Assembly (NCBI GenBank): GCA_029959285.1
Contig: JASCOE010000009.1
Coordinates: 62,001 to 126,000, forward strand
DNA: 64,000 bases
From: Flavobacteriaceae bacterium PS02337
GTDB lineage: Bacteria > Bacteroidota > Bacteroidia > Flavobacteriales > Flavobacteriaceae
Direction of reading: 5' to 3'
The position numbers were made by a program, and so were the translations under genes. Positions 53,392-63,026 of the stretch are shown piece by piece (position 1 is the first letter of the stretch; each line of letters starts with the position of its first letter). The notes under the pieces were generated by a model. The model was not told the origin of the DNA. It worked only from the letters and a program-made list of their open reading frames with translations, and did no database searches.

Positions 53392-53448
53392 TATTTCAAA
53401 AATAAATTAGGAACAATAAGGATTTAAATACATAAAGAACGAGGCATT

Positions 53449-54567
53449 ATGAATTTGAAAATAGCAGTTTTACCAGGAGACGGAATTGGGCCAGAAGTAA
53501 TTTTACAGGCTAAAAAAGCACTATACGCCATTGGCGAAGTGTACAATCACGAATTTGTTTTTGAAGAAGCTCTCATGGGAGCTGTTGCTATTGACAAAAC
53601 AGGAAGTCCTTTACCGGAGCAAACTTTAAATCTTTGTTTAAATACAGATGCTGTTTTGCTTGGTGCGATTGGAGATCCGAAATACGATAATAACCCAAAT
53701 GCAAAAGTTCGTCCGGAGCAAGGATTACTGAAACTGCGAAAAGAATTAGGTTTATTTGCTAATATTCGTCCTATAAAACCTTATAAAGCATTAATTGAAT
53801 CTTCTCCTTTAAAAAGAGAAATTATTGAAGGAGCAGATTTTACCATTTTTAGAGAATTAACTGGTGGAGCTTATTTTGGAGCAAAAACACTTAATGAAGA
53901 AGGAACACATGCTTCAGATTTATGTGAATATACAGAAGAAGAAATTACAAGAATTACACATTTAGCTTTTCAGTCAGCACAAAAACGACGCAAAAAGCTA
54001 ACAATGGTAGACAAAGCAAATGTTTTGGAAACTTCTAGATTGTGGAGAAAAGTAGTTCAGAAAGTGAGCGCGGATTATCCAGATGTTGCTTTAGATTTCT
54101 TATTTGTGGACAATGCAGCAATGCAGCTGATTTTGAATCCGAAACAATTTGATGTGATTTTGACAGAAAATTTATTTGGAGATATTTTATCAGATGAAGC
54201 AAGTGTAATTACTGGATCTATTGGTTTGTTGCCATCTGTATCTTTAGGAGAGAAAAATGCGTTATTTGAACCAATTCATGGTTCTTATCCGCAGGCAAAA
54301 GGAAAAAACATTGCCAATCCTATTGCTTCGATTTTAGCGGCGGCACTTTTGTTAGAGCATTTTGGATTAACTAAAGAAGCTAATGTAATTTATAAAGCAG
54401 TAGAAAAAGCTATTGAATACAAAGTGGTGACTATTGATCTGAAACCAGATTCAAAATTCGGAACCAATGAAGTAGGAGAGTTCGTTTCTAATTTTATTTT
54501 CAGTAAAGACGATTTACTGTATTTTAATAATGACAATGTTACTATTGGACAATCGACAATTGTTTAA
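53449..54567 (+). CDS. leuB: 3-isopropylmalate dehydrogenase
   Basis: This 372-residue NAD enzyme begins KIAVLPGDGIGPEVILQA and has RPEQGLLKLRKELGLFANIRP, FRELTGGAYFG (substrate region), VDKANVLETSRLWR, FVDNAAMQLI, NLFGDILSDEASVITGSIG and the nucleotide-binding FEPIHGSYPQAKGKNIANP. It follows leuA by 57 bases. leuC and leuD are not in the window. Confidence 0.96.
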   Translation: MNLKIAVLPGDGIGPEVILQAKKALYAIGEVYNHEFVFEEALMGAVAIDKTGSPLPEQTLNLCLNTDAVLLGAIGDPKYDNNPNAKVRPEQGLLKLRKELGLFANIRPIKPYKALIESSPLKREIIEGADFTIFRELTGGAYFGAKTLNEEGTHASDLCEYTEEEITRITHLAFQSAQKRRKKLTMVDKANVLETSRLWRKVVQKVSADYPDVALDFLFVDNAAMQLILNPKQFDVILTENLFGDILSDEASVITGSIGLLPSVSLGEKNALFEPIHGSYPQAKGKNIANPIASILAAALLLEHFGLTKEANVIYKAVEKAIEYKVVTIDLKPDSKFGTNEVGEFVSNFIFSKDDLLYFNNDNVTIGQSTIV

Positions 54568-54649
54568 TATTTTTTGTTAAAAAGTGAATTTAATAACAAG
54601 AAGTATCTGAAATGTTGAGATTTTATTTTTTTAGTTTCTAAAGTTTTTA

Positions 54650-54657
54650 TACTTTTG
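54650..54657 (+). promoter_or_regulatory. ilv operon promoter -7 box
   Basis: TACTTTTG matches TAnnTTTG, 20 bases upstream of the leader-peptide ATG. The -33 element is weak (a TTA about 17 bases upstream). Confidence 0.5.
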
Positions 54658-54677
54658 TAACACTAAAAAAATAAGCG

Positions 54678-54752
54678 ATGCAAATCTCAATTATTATTAC
54701 TTCTGTCGTTGTTGTCAATGTGATTCACACATCTGCATCGGGAATGGTATAA
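54678..54752 (+). CDS. ilv operon leader peptide
   Basis: A 24-codon ORF, beginning MQISIIITSVVVVNVIHTS and ending ASGMV, contains five Ile and six Val codons, with runs of three Ile (54690-54698) and four Val (54705-54716), and no Leu. It lies between a promoter box and a terminator hairpin directly ahead of ilvD. This fits attenuation by shortage of charged Ile- or Val-tRNA. Confidence 0.85.
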   Translation: MQISIIITSVVVVNVIHTSASGMV

Positions 54753-54775
54753 ATATAATTGAAAAACTATATTAC

Positions 54776-54806
54776 AAACCTTCCAAATACTGGAAGGTTT
54801 TTTTTT
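54776..54806 (+). terminator. ilv attenuator terminator
   Basis: AAACCTTCCA (54776-54785) pairs perfectly with TGGAAGGTTT (54791-54800), loop of five, then T residues to 54806. A competing antiterminator is GGAATGGT (54741-54748, within the last leader codons) pairing with ACCTTCC (54778-54784) with one bulged base. It is 30 bases ahead of ilvD. Confidence 0.85.
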
Positions 54807-54835
54807 GAATAAAAATTAAAATAAATATTACAATA

Positions 54836-56509
54836 ATGGAATTAAATAAGTACAGCAAGACCATCACTCAAGATCAAACACAGCCTGCGGCGCAAGCAAT
54901 GTTGTACGGAATTGGTTTAACTGAAGAAGATTTAAAGAAAGCACAAGTTGGAATTGTGAGCATGGGTTACGATGGTAACACTTGCAACATGCACTTGAAC
55001 GATTTAGCAAAAGATGTTAAAAAAGGTGTTTGGGATGCAGATCTTGTCGGACTTATTTTTAATACCATTGGTGTCAGTGACGGTATTTCTAACGGAACTG
55101 AAGGAATGCGTTTTTCATTGGTTTCTCGTGATGTAATTGCTGATTCTATTGAAACAGTTGTTGGAGCACAATGGTACGATGGTGTAATTGCAATTCCTGG
55201 ATGTGATAAAAATATGCCTGGAGCGTTAATCGCAATGGGAAGATTAAACCGTCCGTCAATGATGGTTTATGGAGGTTCAATTCACTCTGGAAAATGGAAA
55301 GGAGAATCTTTAAATATCGTTTCTGCTTTTGAAGCTTTAGGAAAAAAAGTAAAAGGCGAAATTACACCAGAAGATTTTAAAGGAGTTATTCAAAACGCTT
55401 GTCCAGGTGCTGGTGCTTGTGGTGGTATGTATACTGCAAATACAATGTCTTCTGCAATTGAAGCATTAGGAATGAGTATGCCATACAGTTCTTCAAACCC
55501 TGCTTTAAGTCAAGAAAAAAGAGACGAATGTATTGCTGCTGGAGCTGCTATTAAAATTTTATTAGAAAAAGATATTAAGCCAAGAGATATTATGACTCGC
55601 AAGGCTTTCGAAAATGCTATTACAATTGTAGCAGTTTTAGGAGGTTCTACAAATGCAGTTATGCACTTAATTGCAATGGCTCACTCTGTTGGAATTACAA
55701 TTACTTTGGATGATTTTCAGGCTATTAATGATAGAACGCCAGTTCTTGCCGACATGAAACCAAGTGGAAAATATATGATGGAAGATATTCATGAAGTAGG
55801 AGGAATTCCAGGAGTAATGAAATATTTATTGAAAGTGGGATTGATTCACGGAGATTGTTTAACTGTAACAGGAAAAACAGTTGCTGAGAATTTAGCTTCG
55901 ACTCCAGATTTACAAGATGGACAAGAAGTAATTCACGAAATTCAAAAAGCATTAAAACCAACAGGAAATATTCAGGTTTTATACGGAAATCTTGCTTCTG
56001 AAGGTGCTGTAGCAAAAATCAGTGGTAAAGAAGGAGAATATTTTGAAGGACCAGCTGTTGTATTTGAAGGAGAATTTGAAGTAATTCCAGGTCTTCAAGC
56101 CGGAAAAATTAAACCAGGTAATGTAGTCGTCATCAGAGGTTGTGGGCCAAAAGGTGGTCCGGGAATGCCTGAAATGCTAAAACCGACATCAGCCATTATT
56201 GGAGCTGGATTAGGAAGCAGCTGTGCACTAATTACAGACGGTAGATTTTCCGGAGGTTCACACGGATTCGTGGTAGGACACGTTACACCAGAAGCATATG
56301 ATGGTGGAGGTATTGCACTAGTAAAAGATGGAGATATGATCGCTATCGATGCTGTGAAAAATACAATCGACCTAAAAATATCTGACGAAGAATATGCAGC
56401 TCGTAAGGCGGCTTGGGTTCAGCCAGCTTTAAAAGTTGACAGAGGGGTTTTGCTTAAATACGCTAGATCGGTGTCAAGCGCTTCTACAGGTTGCGTTACC
56501 GATAATTAA
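54836..56509 (+). CDS. ilvD: Dihydroxy-acid dehydratase
   Basis: This Fe-S enzyme (557 residues) makes the 2-oxo acid precursors of valine and isoleucine. It has the cluster-binding Cys in [23 protein letters not shown] and [26 protein letters not shown], plus [15 protein letters not shown] and [17 protein letters not shown]. It is the first gene after the ilv attenuator. Confidence 0.97.
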   Translation: MELNKYSKTITQDQTQPAAQAMLYGIGLTEEDLKKAQVGIVSMGYDGNTCNMHLNDLAKDVKKGVWDADLVGLIFNTIGVSDGISNGTEGMRFSLVSRDVIADSIETVVGAQWYDGVIAIPGCDKNMPGALIAMGRLNRPSMMVYGGSIHSGKWKGESLNIVSAFEALGKKVKGEITPEDFKGVIQNACPGAGACGGMYTANTMSSAIEALGMSMPYSSSNPALSQEKRDECIAAGAAIKILLEKDIKPRDIMTRKAFENAITIVAVLGGSTNAVMHLIAMAHSVGITITLDDFQAINDRTPVLADMKPSGKYMMEDIHEVGGIPGVMKYLLKVGLIHGDCLTVTGKTVAENLASTPDLQDGQEVIHEIQKALKPTGNIQVLYGNLASEGAVAKISGKEGEYFEGPAVVFEGEFEVIPGLQAGKIKPGNVVVIRGCGPKGGPGMPEMLKPTSAIIGAGLGSSCALITDGRFSGGSHGFVVGHVTPEAYDGGGIALVKDGDMIAIDAVKNTIDLKISDEEYAARKAAWVQPALKVDRGVLLKYARSVSSASTGCVTDN

Positions 56510-56514
56510 TTTTA

Positions 56515-56680
56515 CAATAACAATTTCAAAAATCAATGACAATATCAATAAAAATAACAAAAATCAATTGCAATAAAAAGTAAAAATATAAAAGATCAAT
56601 TTAAAATTTATCATCGAAATTGATTTTTGACATTGCCATTGAATTTTGATTTTTGACATTGCTATTGAAATTGAAAAAAC
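56515..56680. repeat. Large word-repeat inverted element in the ilvD-ilvB spacer
   Basis: The left half (about 56515-56580) consists of CAATTTCAAAAATCAATGAC-type words; the right half (about 56611-56680) carries their reverse complement. The right half contains a 24-bp direct repeat at 56620-56643 and 56646-56669 with one difference. The words match the 13-bp array in the hisH-hisA spacer. The in-frame extension of ilvB back to 56653 falls inside it. Confidence 0.75.
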
Positions 56681-56688
56681 AATATACT

Positions 56689-58377
56689 ATGAGAATATCA
56701 GGGGCTGAAGCCGTTATAAGATGTTTGTTAGAAGAAGGAGTAGATTTGGTTTATGGTTATCCAGGTGGAGCAATCATGCCAGTTTACGACGAGTTATATA
56801 AATTTCAAGATAAATTACACCACGTTTTAGTACGTCACGAACAAGGTGCAACGCATGCAGCTCAAGGTTATGCTAGAGCTACAGGAAAAGTAGGAGTAGC
56901 AATTGCTACTTCTGGACCAGGAGCAACTAATTTAGTTACAGGAATCGCTGATGCTCAGATCGATTCAACTCCAATGGTTTGTATTACAGGGCAAGTTGGA
57001 AGACATTTATTAGGTTCTGATGCATTTCAGGAAACGGATATTATCGGAATTTCAACTCCGGTTACAAAATGGAATTTTCAGGTAACTGAAGCTTCTCAAA
57101 TTCCTGAAATTATTGCAAAAGCATTTTATATTGCTCGTTCTGGACGCCCAGGACCTGTATTGATAGATATTACTAAAAATGCTCAATTTGATGAGTTTGA
57201 TTTTAGTTATGAAAAATGCACCGGAATTAGAAGTTATGTTCCAGTTCCAAAATTGAATTTAGAGAAAGTTGCTGAAGCGGCTACTTTAATTAATAGTGCA
57301 AAAAAACCTTTAATCGTTTTTGGTCAAGGAATTATCCTTGGTGAAGCTGAAGCAGAATTTAAAGCGGTAATTGAAAAATCTGGAATTCCGTCTGCATGGA
57401 CAATTTTAGGACTTTCAGCTTTACCAACAGATCACCCGTTGAATGTTGGAATGTTGGGAATGCACGGAAACTATGCTCCTAATTTAATGACTAACGAATG
57501 TGATGTTTTAATTGCTTTCGGAATGCGTTTTGACGACCGTGTAACTGGTAATTTAAAGACTTATGCAAAACAGGCAAAAGTAATTCACTTCGAAATTGAT
57601 CCTGCTGAAGTTGATAAAAACGTTAAGACTGAAGTAGCTGTTTTAGGAGATGTAAAAGAATCTTTAGCTGCTTTATTACCATTATTGGATGGAAAATCGC
57701 ACGATTTATGGCTTAATGAATTTAAAGCGTTGAGAGAAGTTGAGTTTAATTCTGTAATTAAAGAAGAATTAAATCCAACAAACGGTAAAGGAATTTCGAT
57801 GGGAGAAACTATTGAAATGATTAATAAACATTCAAACGGAGATGCTATTATAGTTTCAGATGTTGGTCAGCACCAAATGTTTGCTTGTCGTTATGCTAAA
57901 TTTAATTCAACAAAAAGTAATATTACTTCTGGCGGATTAGGCACAATGGGATTTGCACTTCCAGCAGCAATCGGAGCAAAAATGGGTAAACCAGAACGCG
58001 AAGTTGTAGCGATTATTGGTGATGGTGGTTTCCAAATGACAATTCAAGAATTAGGAACAATTTTCCAAACTCAGGTTCCAGTTAAGATTGTTATTTTAAA
58101 TAATGAATTTTTAGGAATGGTACGTCAATGGCAGGAATTGTTTTTTGACAACCGATATGCATCAACAAAAATGATTAATCCAAATTTTGTTGCCATTGCA
58201 GAAGGATACCATATTAAATCTAAAAAAGTTACACAAAGAGAAGATCTAGACGAAGCGGTGGCAGAAATGCTTGCTTCAAAAGATTCTTATTTCTTAGAAG
58301 TCATGGTGGAAAAGGAAAATAACGTTTTCCCAATGATTCCAACCGGAGCATGTGTTTCAGAAATTAGATTAAGCTAG
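56689..58377 (+). CDS. ilvB: Acetolactate synthase large subunit
   Basis: This ThDP/FAD enzyme (562 residues) has the catalytic Glu in VRHEQGATHAAQGYARATGKVGV, the FAD/substrate region TGQVGRHLLGSDAFQETDI and the ThDP-binding GDGGFQMTIQELGTIFQ...NNEFLGMVRQWQE. The ATG at 56689 (MRISGAEAVIRC) is the family start; the longer frame from 56653 is spacer repeat. Confidence 0.96.
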   Translation: MRISGAEAVIRCLLEEGVDLVYGYPGGAIMPVYDELYKFQDKLHHVLVRHEQGATHAAQGYARATGKVGVAIATSGPGATNLVTGIADAQIDSTPMVCITGQVGRHLLGSDAFQETDIIGISTPVTKWNFQVTEASQIPEIIAKAFYIARSGRPGPVLIDITKNAQFDEFDFSYEKCTGIRSYVPVPKLNLEKVAEAATLINSAKKPLIVFGQGIILGEAEAEFKAVIEKSGIPSAWTILGLSALPTDHPLNVGMLGMHGNYAPNLMTNECDVLIAFGMRFDDRVTGNLKTYAKQAKVIHFEIDPAEVDKNVKTEVAVLGDVKESLAALLPLLDGKSHDLWLNEFKALREVEFNSVIKEELNPTNGKGISMGETIEMINKHSNGDAIIVSDVGQHQMFACRYAKFNSTKSNITSGGLGTMGFALPAAIGAKMGKPEREVVAIIGDGGFQMTIQELGTIFQTQVPVKIVILNNEFLGMVRQWQELFFDNRYASTKMINPNFVAIAEGYHIKSKKVTQREDLDEAVAEMLASKDSYFLEVMVEKENNVFPMIPTGACVSEIRLS

Positions 58378-58382
58378 AGAAA

Positions 58383-58448
58383 AAAGTTTCAAGTTTTAAG
58401 TTTCAGGTTTCACGTTCTCAGCAGAACTTGAAACTTGAAACCTGAAAC
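58383..58448. repeat. GTTTCA/TGAAAC word-repeat hairpin in the ilvB-ilvN spacer
   Basis: Left words AGTTTCAAG, AAGTTTCAGGTTTCACGTTCT (about 58384-58416) pair imperfectly with AGAACTTGAAACTTGAAACC and TGAAAC (about 58423-58448). The same vocabulary appears after the phospholipase C-like gene (35046-35075) and before the LysR gene (30931-30962). Confidence 0.7.
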
Positions 58449-58468
58449 AAAATAAACTAAAAAACAAA

Positions 58469-58990
58469 ATGGAAGATAAAACATTTACCATATCGGTATA
58501 CTCAGAAAATAACGTGGGATTGTTGAATAGAATATCTGGAATATTCTTAAAGCGTCACATTAATATATTAAGCCTAAATGTTTCAGAATCAGAAATAGAG
58601 AATGTTTCGAGATTTATCATTGTAGTAAATACTACAGAGAAATGGGTTCAAAACATTGTAGGCCAAATTGAAAAACAAATCGAAGTTATAAAAGCATTTT
58701 ATCACACAGATGAAGAAACTATTTTCTTAGAAAATGCTTTGTTTAAAATTGCTTCTAGTTTGTTGTTTGACGAAAAACAAATTCAGAATATCATCAAAGA
58801 AAGCCAGTCTACAATTGTAACGGTTTCTCGTGATTTCTTCGTGATTTCAAAATCAGGAAGACGTTCTGAAATTGAAGAATTATACGAGAAGTTCAAACCA
58901 TACGGAATTATGCAATTTGTACGTTCGGGAAGAATTTCAGTTTCAAAACAAAAAATGGAGATTTCTGCTTTGCTAGAAACCTTTAAATAA
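58469..58990 (+). CDS. ilvN: Acetolactate synthase small (regulatory) subunit
   Basis: This 173-residue protein has an N-terminal ACT domain (FTISVYSENNVGLLNRISGIFLKRHINILSLNVS), which binds valine, and a second domain to the end (FVRSGRISVSKQKMEISAL). The order ilvB-ilvN confirms the assignment. Confidence 0.94.
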   Translation: MEDKTFTISVYSENNVGLLNRISGIFLKRHINILSLNVSESEIENVSRFIIVVNTTEKWVQNIVGQIEKQIEVIKAFYHTDEETIFLENALFKIASSLLFDEKQIQNIIKESQSTIVTVSRDFFVISKSGRRSEIEELYEKFKPYGIMQFVRSGRISVSKQKMEISALLETFK

Positions 58991-59050
58991 TAAAAAATCT
59001 TAGTTATATATCAATTATAAAATTTCATTTCATTAAATATTAAAACAAAA

Positions 59051-60520
59051 ATGGCAAATTATTTCAATACATTACCACTTAGATTACAATTAGAACAATT
59101 AGGAGTTTGCGAATTTATGGAGCAATCAGAATTTGCAGACGGAATTGCAGCATTGGCTGGAAAAAAAGTTGTAATTGTTGGTTGTGGAGCACAAGGTTTG
59201 AATCAAGGATTAAACATGAGAGATTCTGGTTTAGATATTTCTTATGCATTACGTGCAGATGCAATTGCTGAGAAAAGAGCTTCTTTTAAAAATGCTTCTG
59301 AAAATGGTTTCAAAGTAGGAACTTACGAAGAATTGATTCCAACTGCAGACCTAGTTTGTAACCTTACACCAGACAAACAACATACAGCTGTGGTAACTGC
59401 TATTATGCCATTAATGAAAAAAGATTCGACTTTAGCTTATTCTCACGGATTCAACATTGTAGAAGAAGGAATGCAAATTCGTGAAGATATCACGGTAATT
59501 ATGTGTGCACCTAAATGTCCAGGTTCTGAAGTTCGTGAAGAATATAAAAGAGGATTTGGAGTTCCAACTCTTATCGCAGTTCACCCAGAAAACGATCCAA
59601 ATGGTTTAGGTTTAGATCAAGCTAAAGCTTATGCTGTAGCAACTGGAGGACACAGAGCTGGAGTTTTAAGATCATCTTTCGTAGCTGAAGTAAAATCAGA
59701 TTTAATGGGTGAGCAAACTATTCTTTGCGGTTTATTGCAAACTGGATCTATTTTATGTTTTGATAAAATGGTTGAAAAAGGAATTGATGTTGCTTATGCT
59801 TCAAAATTAATTCAATTTGGATGGGAAACTATCACTGAAGCTTTGAAACACGGTGGAATCACAAATATGATGGATCGTCTTTCTAATCCTGCAAAAATCG
59901 AAGCTTATGAATTGGCTGAAGAATTAAAAGACATCATGCGTCCATTATTCCAAAAGCACCAAGACGATATCATTTCTGGAGAATTCTCTAGCACAATGAT
60001 GGCTGACTGGGCTAATGACGACGTTAACTTATTGAAATGGAGAGCTGCAACTGGAGAAACTAACTTCGAAAAAACAGCTCCACAAGAAGCTCCAATTTCT
60101 GAGCAAGAATATTTTGATAATGGAGTATTAATGATTGCAATGGTTAAAGCTGGTGTTGAATTGGCTTTTGAAACTATGACAGAAGCTGGAATTATCGAAG
60201 AATCAGCTTACTACGAGTCATTACACGAATTACCATTAATTGCAAACACAATCGCAAGAAAGAAATTGTTCGAAATGAACCGTGTAATTTCTGATACTGC
60301 TGAATACGGATGTTATTTATTTGATCATGCATGTAAGCCTTTATTGACTGAATTCATGAAAAAAGTTGAAACTAACATCATAGGAAAACCATTTTCAACT
60401 TCAAACGGAGTAGACAATGCGGTATTAATTGCTGTAAATAAAGAAATTCGTCAACATCCTATCGAAGAAGTAGGAGCTTGGTTGAGAGAATCTATGACAG
60501 CAATGAAGAAAATTGGATAA
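59051..60520 (+). CDS. ilvC: Ketol-acid reductoisomerase, class II
   Basis: This 489-residue enzyme is the long (E. coli-like) form with a duplicated C-terminal knotted domain. It has the NADPH site [40 protein letters not shown] and the metal-binding [12 protein letters not shown]. It begins [21 protein letters not shown], as in the enterobacterial enzyme. It is the last ilv gene; ilvA, often next in this group, is absent. Confidence 0.97.
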   Translation: MANYFNTLPLRLQLEQLGVCEFMEQSEFADGIAALAGKKVVIVGCGAQGLNQGLNMRDSGLDISYALRADAIAEKRASFKNASENGFKVGTYEELIPTADLVCNLTPDKQHTAVVTAIMPLMKKDSTLAYSHGFNIVEEGMQIREDITVIMCAPKCPGSEVREEYKRGFGVPTLIAVHPENDPNGLGLDQAKAYAVATGGHRAGVLRSSFVAEVKSDLMGEQTILCGLLQTGSILCFDKMVEKGIDVAYASKLIQFGWETITEALKHGGITNMMDRLSNPAKIEAYELAEELKDIMRPLFQKHQDDIISGEFSSTMMADWANDDVNLLKWRAATGETNFEKTAPQEAPISEQEYFDNGVLMIAMVKAGVELAFETMTEAGIIEESAYYESLHELPLIANTIARKKLFEMNRVISDTAEYGCYLFDHACKPLLTEFMKKVETNIIGKPFSTSNGVDNAVLIAVNKEIRQHPIEEVGAWLRESMTAMKKIG

Positions 60521-60704
60521 TTAAACAAAATGGGGAATTCCCGCAGAATTCGATTTTGCGGGATTTGCACTGTATCGATTATTTATAATATTTTGAATTA
60601 GTAAGCACTTATTAAGATTAATAGATATAGATGCATATTGCATTCACTTAACTTCAGGGAAGAGTCGTTAAGTGAAGCTAATCCCTTATAATGGGGTATA
60701 TTTG

Positions 60705-60856
60705 ATAGAATATACTTGTTGAATTTCTATTGTAATTAATAAGGTTGCTGCTATTTCAAAATTGAAAATATTTGTAAAGCAGTTTTACAAAATTAATTGT
60801 TATTGAAATTTGTTAAATTAAAAAAGGCATAATATCAATTTATTATGCCTTTTTTT
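60705..60856 (+). ncRNA. Candidate small RNA between ilvC and acs
   Basis: A TATATTTG box (60697-60704) and a strong terminator (60821-60856) bracket about 150 bases without an ATG-started ORF but with an internal hairpin (60771-60791). This could be an independent small RNA or the long 3' UTR of the ilv operon. No similarity to a known RNA family is recognised. Confidence 0.3.
60821..60856 (+). terminator. Strong terminator downstream of ilvC
   Basis: AAAAAGGCATAATA (60821-60834) pairs with TATTATGCCTTTTT (60841-60854), followed by T residues. Confidence 0.9.
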
Positions 60857-61013
60857 CCTTTTTTAGTTTATTTTGAAAACTAAAGATTTAAAACAAACGC
60901 AAATATTTATCATATTTTATTAAGTAAATGTTTTTTTTTGATAAAATTTATGAATTAAATTATTTTAAGAATACGTTCAGATTTAATACATTTATAAAAA
61001 AATTCAACAAACG

Positions 61014-62924
61014 ATGAGCTATTACAAAATTGAAAATTTAGAACAATATTTCAAGCATTACAATAAGTCAATAAGAGAGCCAAGAAAATTTTGGGGAAAA
61101 ATAGCTGAGGAAAATTTCACATGGTACCAACAATGGGAAAAAGTAGTTGATTTTAATATGGCTGAAGCCGAAGTAAAATGGTTTACAGAAGCTAAAGTTA
61201 ACATTACCAAAAACTGTATCGATAGACATTTAAGCAAAAGAGGAGATAAAACGGCAATTATTTTTGAACCGAATGATCCTTCTGAAGAAGCTTTACATAT
61301 AACGTATAACGAATTATACGAAAGAGTATCAAAAATGGCAAACGTTCTTCGCGAGCAAGGTGTTCGTAAAGGAGATAGAGTTTGTATTTATTTACCAATG
61401 ATTCCAGAATTGGCAGTTTCAGTTTTAGCTTGTGCTAGAATTGGCGCTATACATTCTGTAATTTTCGCTGGATTTTCTGCTTCTGCAGTTTCTGCGAGAA
61501 TTAATGACTGTGAATGTAAAATGGTAATTACATCTGATGGTGGTTACAGAGGAAACAAAACAATTGACTTAAAAGGAATTGTTGATGAAGCTCTTGAAAC
61601 TTGCCCGTCAGTAACAAAAGTTTTAGTTGCAAAAAGAACTAATACTGATGTAAAAATGAAAGAAGGTCGTGACCAATGGTTACAACCACTTTTAGATGTT
61701 GCTTTAGATAATAGCGTGGCAGAAATTATGGACGCTGAAGATCCTTTATTTATCTTATATACTTCAGGATCAACAGGAAAGCCAAAAGGTATGGTTCATA
61801 CTACTGCTGGTTATATGGTTTATACAGCTTATACTTTTAAGAATGTTTTTAGTCACGAAGAAAATGATATTTTCTGGTGTACAGCTGATATTGGTTGGAT
61901 TACAGGACATTCATACATTTTATACGGACCATTATTAAATGGTGGAACGACTGTAATTTTTGAAGGAGTTCCATCTTATCCAGATTTTAGCCGTTTTTGG
62001 GATATTATCGAAAAACATAAAATCACACAATTTTATACTGCTCCAACTGCAATTCGTTCATTAGCAAAAGAAAGCTTAGATTATATTCAAAAATATCCTC
62101 TAAAATCTCTTAAAGTTATTGGGTCTGTTGGAGAACCAATTAACGAAGAAGCTTGGCACTGGTTTAATGACCACGTTGGAGATAAAAGATGTCCGGTTGT
62201 GGATACTTGGTGGCAAACAGAAACTGGCGGAATCATGATTTCTCCAATTGCTTTTGTTACTCCGACAAAACCAACTTATGCAACTTTACCATTACCAGGA
62301 ATTCAACCCGTTTTAATGGATGAAAAACGTAATGAAATTGAAGGAAATCAAGTAGTTGGAAGTTTATGTATTAAATTTCCTTGGCCTGGAATTGCTAGAA
62401 CAATCTGGGGTAATCACGATCGTTACAAAGAAACTTATTTCTCTGCTTTCCCTGGAAAATATTTTACAGGTGACGGTGCGTTAAGAGATGAAGTTGGATA
62501 TTACAGAATCACGGGTAGAGTAGATGATGTTGTAATTGTTTCTGGTCATAATTTAGGGACAGCTCCAATTGAAGACGCAATTAACGAACATCCAGCTGTA
62601 GCAGAATCTGCAATTGTTGGATTCTCGCATGATATTAAAGGAAATGCTTTATATGGTTTTGTAATTCTGAAAGAAACTGGAGAAGTTAGAAATAAAGAAA
62701 ACTTGACAAAAGAGATTAATCAATATATTGCAGATCACATTGGACCGATTGCAAAATTAGATAAAATCCAATTCGTTTCTGGTTTACCAAAAACGCGTTC
62801 AGGAAAAATTATGCGTAGAATTTTGCGTAAAATAGCAGAAGGAGATTTTTCTAATTTTGGAGATACTTCAACTTTATTAAATCCAGAAGTTGTGGAGCAA
62901 ATTATGAAAGAAAGAATTTCTTAA
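61014..62924 (+). CDS. acs: Acetyl-CoA synthetase
   Basis: This 636-residue AMP-forming enzyme activates acetate. It starts with the ACAS N-terminal region (YYKIENLEQYFKHYNKSIREPRKFWGKIAEENFTWYQQWEKV), then the P-loop YTSGSTGKPKGMVHT, WWQTETGG, the hinge TGRVDDVVIVSGHNLGTAPIE and the C-terminal Lys in LPKTRSGKIMRRILRKI that is acetylated in regulated homologues. It faces a convergent DnaQ-fold/DUF294 pair, a combination often seen near acetate-use genes. Confidence 0.95.
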   Translation: MSYYKIENLEQYFKHYNKSIREPRKFWGKIAEENFTWYQQWEKVVDFNMAEAEVKWFTEAKVNITKNCIDRHLSKRGDKTAIIFEPNDPSEEALHITYNELYERVSKMANVLREQGVRKGDRVCIYLPMIPELAVSVLACARIGAIHSVIFAGFSASAVSARINDCECKMVITSDGGYRGNKTIDLKGIVDEALETCPSVTKVLVAKRTNTDVKMKEGRDQWLQPLLDVALDNSVAEIMDAEDPLFILYTSGSTGKPKGMVHTTAGYMVYTAYTFKNVFSHEENDIFWCTADIGWITGHSYILYGPLLNGGTTVIFEGVPSYPDFSRFWDIIEKHKITQFYTAPTAIRSLAKESLDYIQKYPLKSLKVIGSVGEPINEEAWHWFNDHVGDKRCPVVDTWWQTETGGIMISPIAFVTPTKPTYATLPLPGIQPVLMDEKRNEIEGNQVVGSLCIKFPWPGIARTIWGNHDRYKETYFSAFPGKYFTGDGALRDEVGYYRITGRVDDVVIVSGHNLGTAPIEDAINEHPAVAESAIVGFSHDIKGNALYGFVILKETGEVRNKENLTKEINQYIADHIGPIAKLDKIQFVSGLPKTRSGKIMRRILRKIAEGDFSNFGDTSTLLNPEVVEQIMKERIS

Positions 62925-62942
62925 GTAAAAATATAAATCAAT

Positions 62943-62978
62943 AAAAAATGCCTCTTAATTTTAAGAGGCATTTTTTTT
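62943..62978. terminator. Terminator between acs and the DnaQ-fold gene
   Basis: A 16-bp perfect stem: 62943-62958 (AAAAAATGCCTCTTAA) pairs with 62961-62976, loop TT. It serves both convergent genes. A small AGACTT/AAGTCT hairpin (62993-63014) follows. Confidence 0.9.
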
Positions 62979-63026
62979 GGTTTTAAATGAAAAGACTTCG
63001 ACTTCGCTAAGTCTGACAATTGTATA

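Larger units (their letters stand above)
60521..61013. other. 493-bp gap between ilvC and acs with structured sequence
   Basis: No ORF of note. It holds a hairpin CCCGCA/TGCGGG (60539-60562), a perfect 10-bp inverted repeat TTCACTTAAC (60643-60652)/GTTAAGTGAA (60667-60676), a promoter-like TATATTTG (60697-60704), a hairpin TTTGTAAA (60771-60778)/TTTACAAA (60784-60791) and a strong terminator (60821-60856). The last 150 bases before acs are AT-rich with no clear promoter. Confidence 0.7.
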
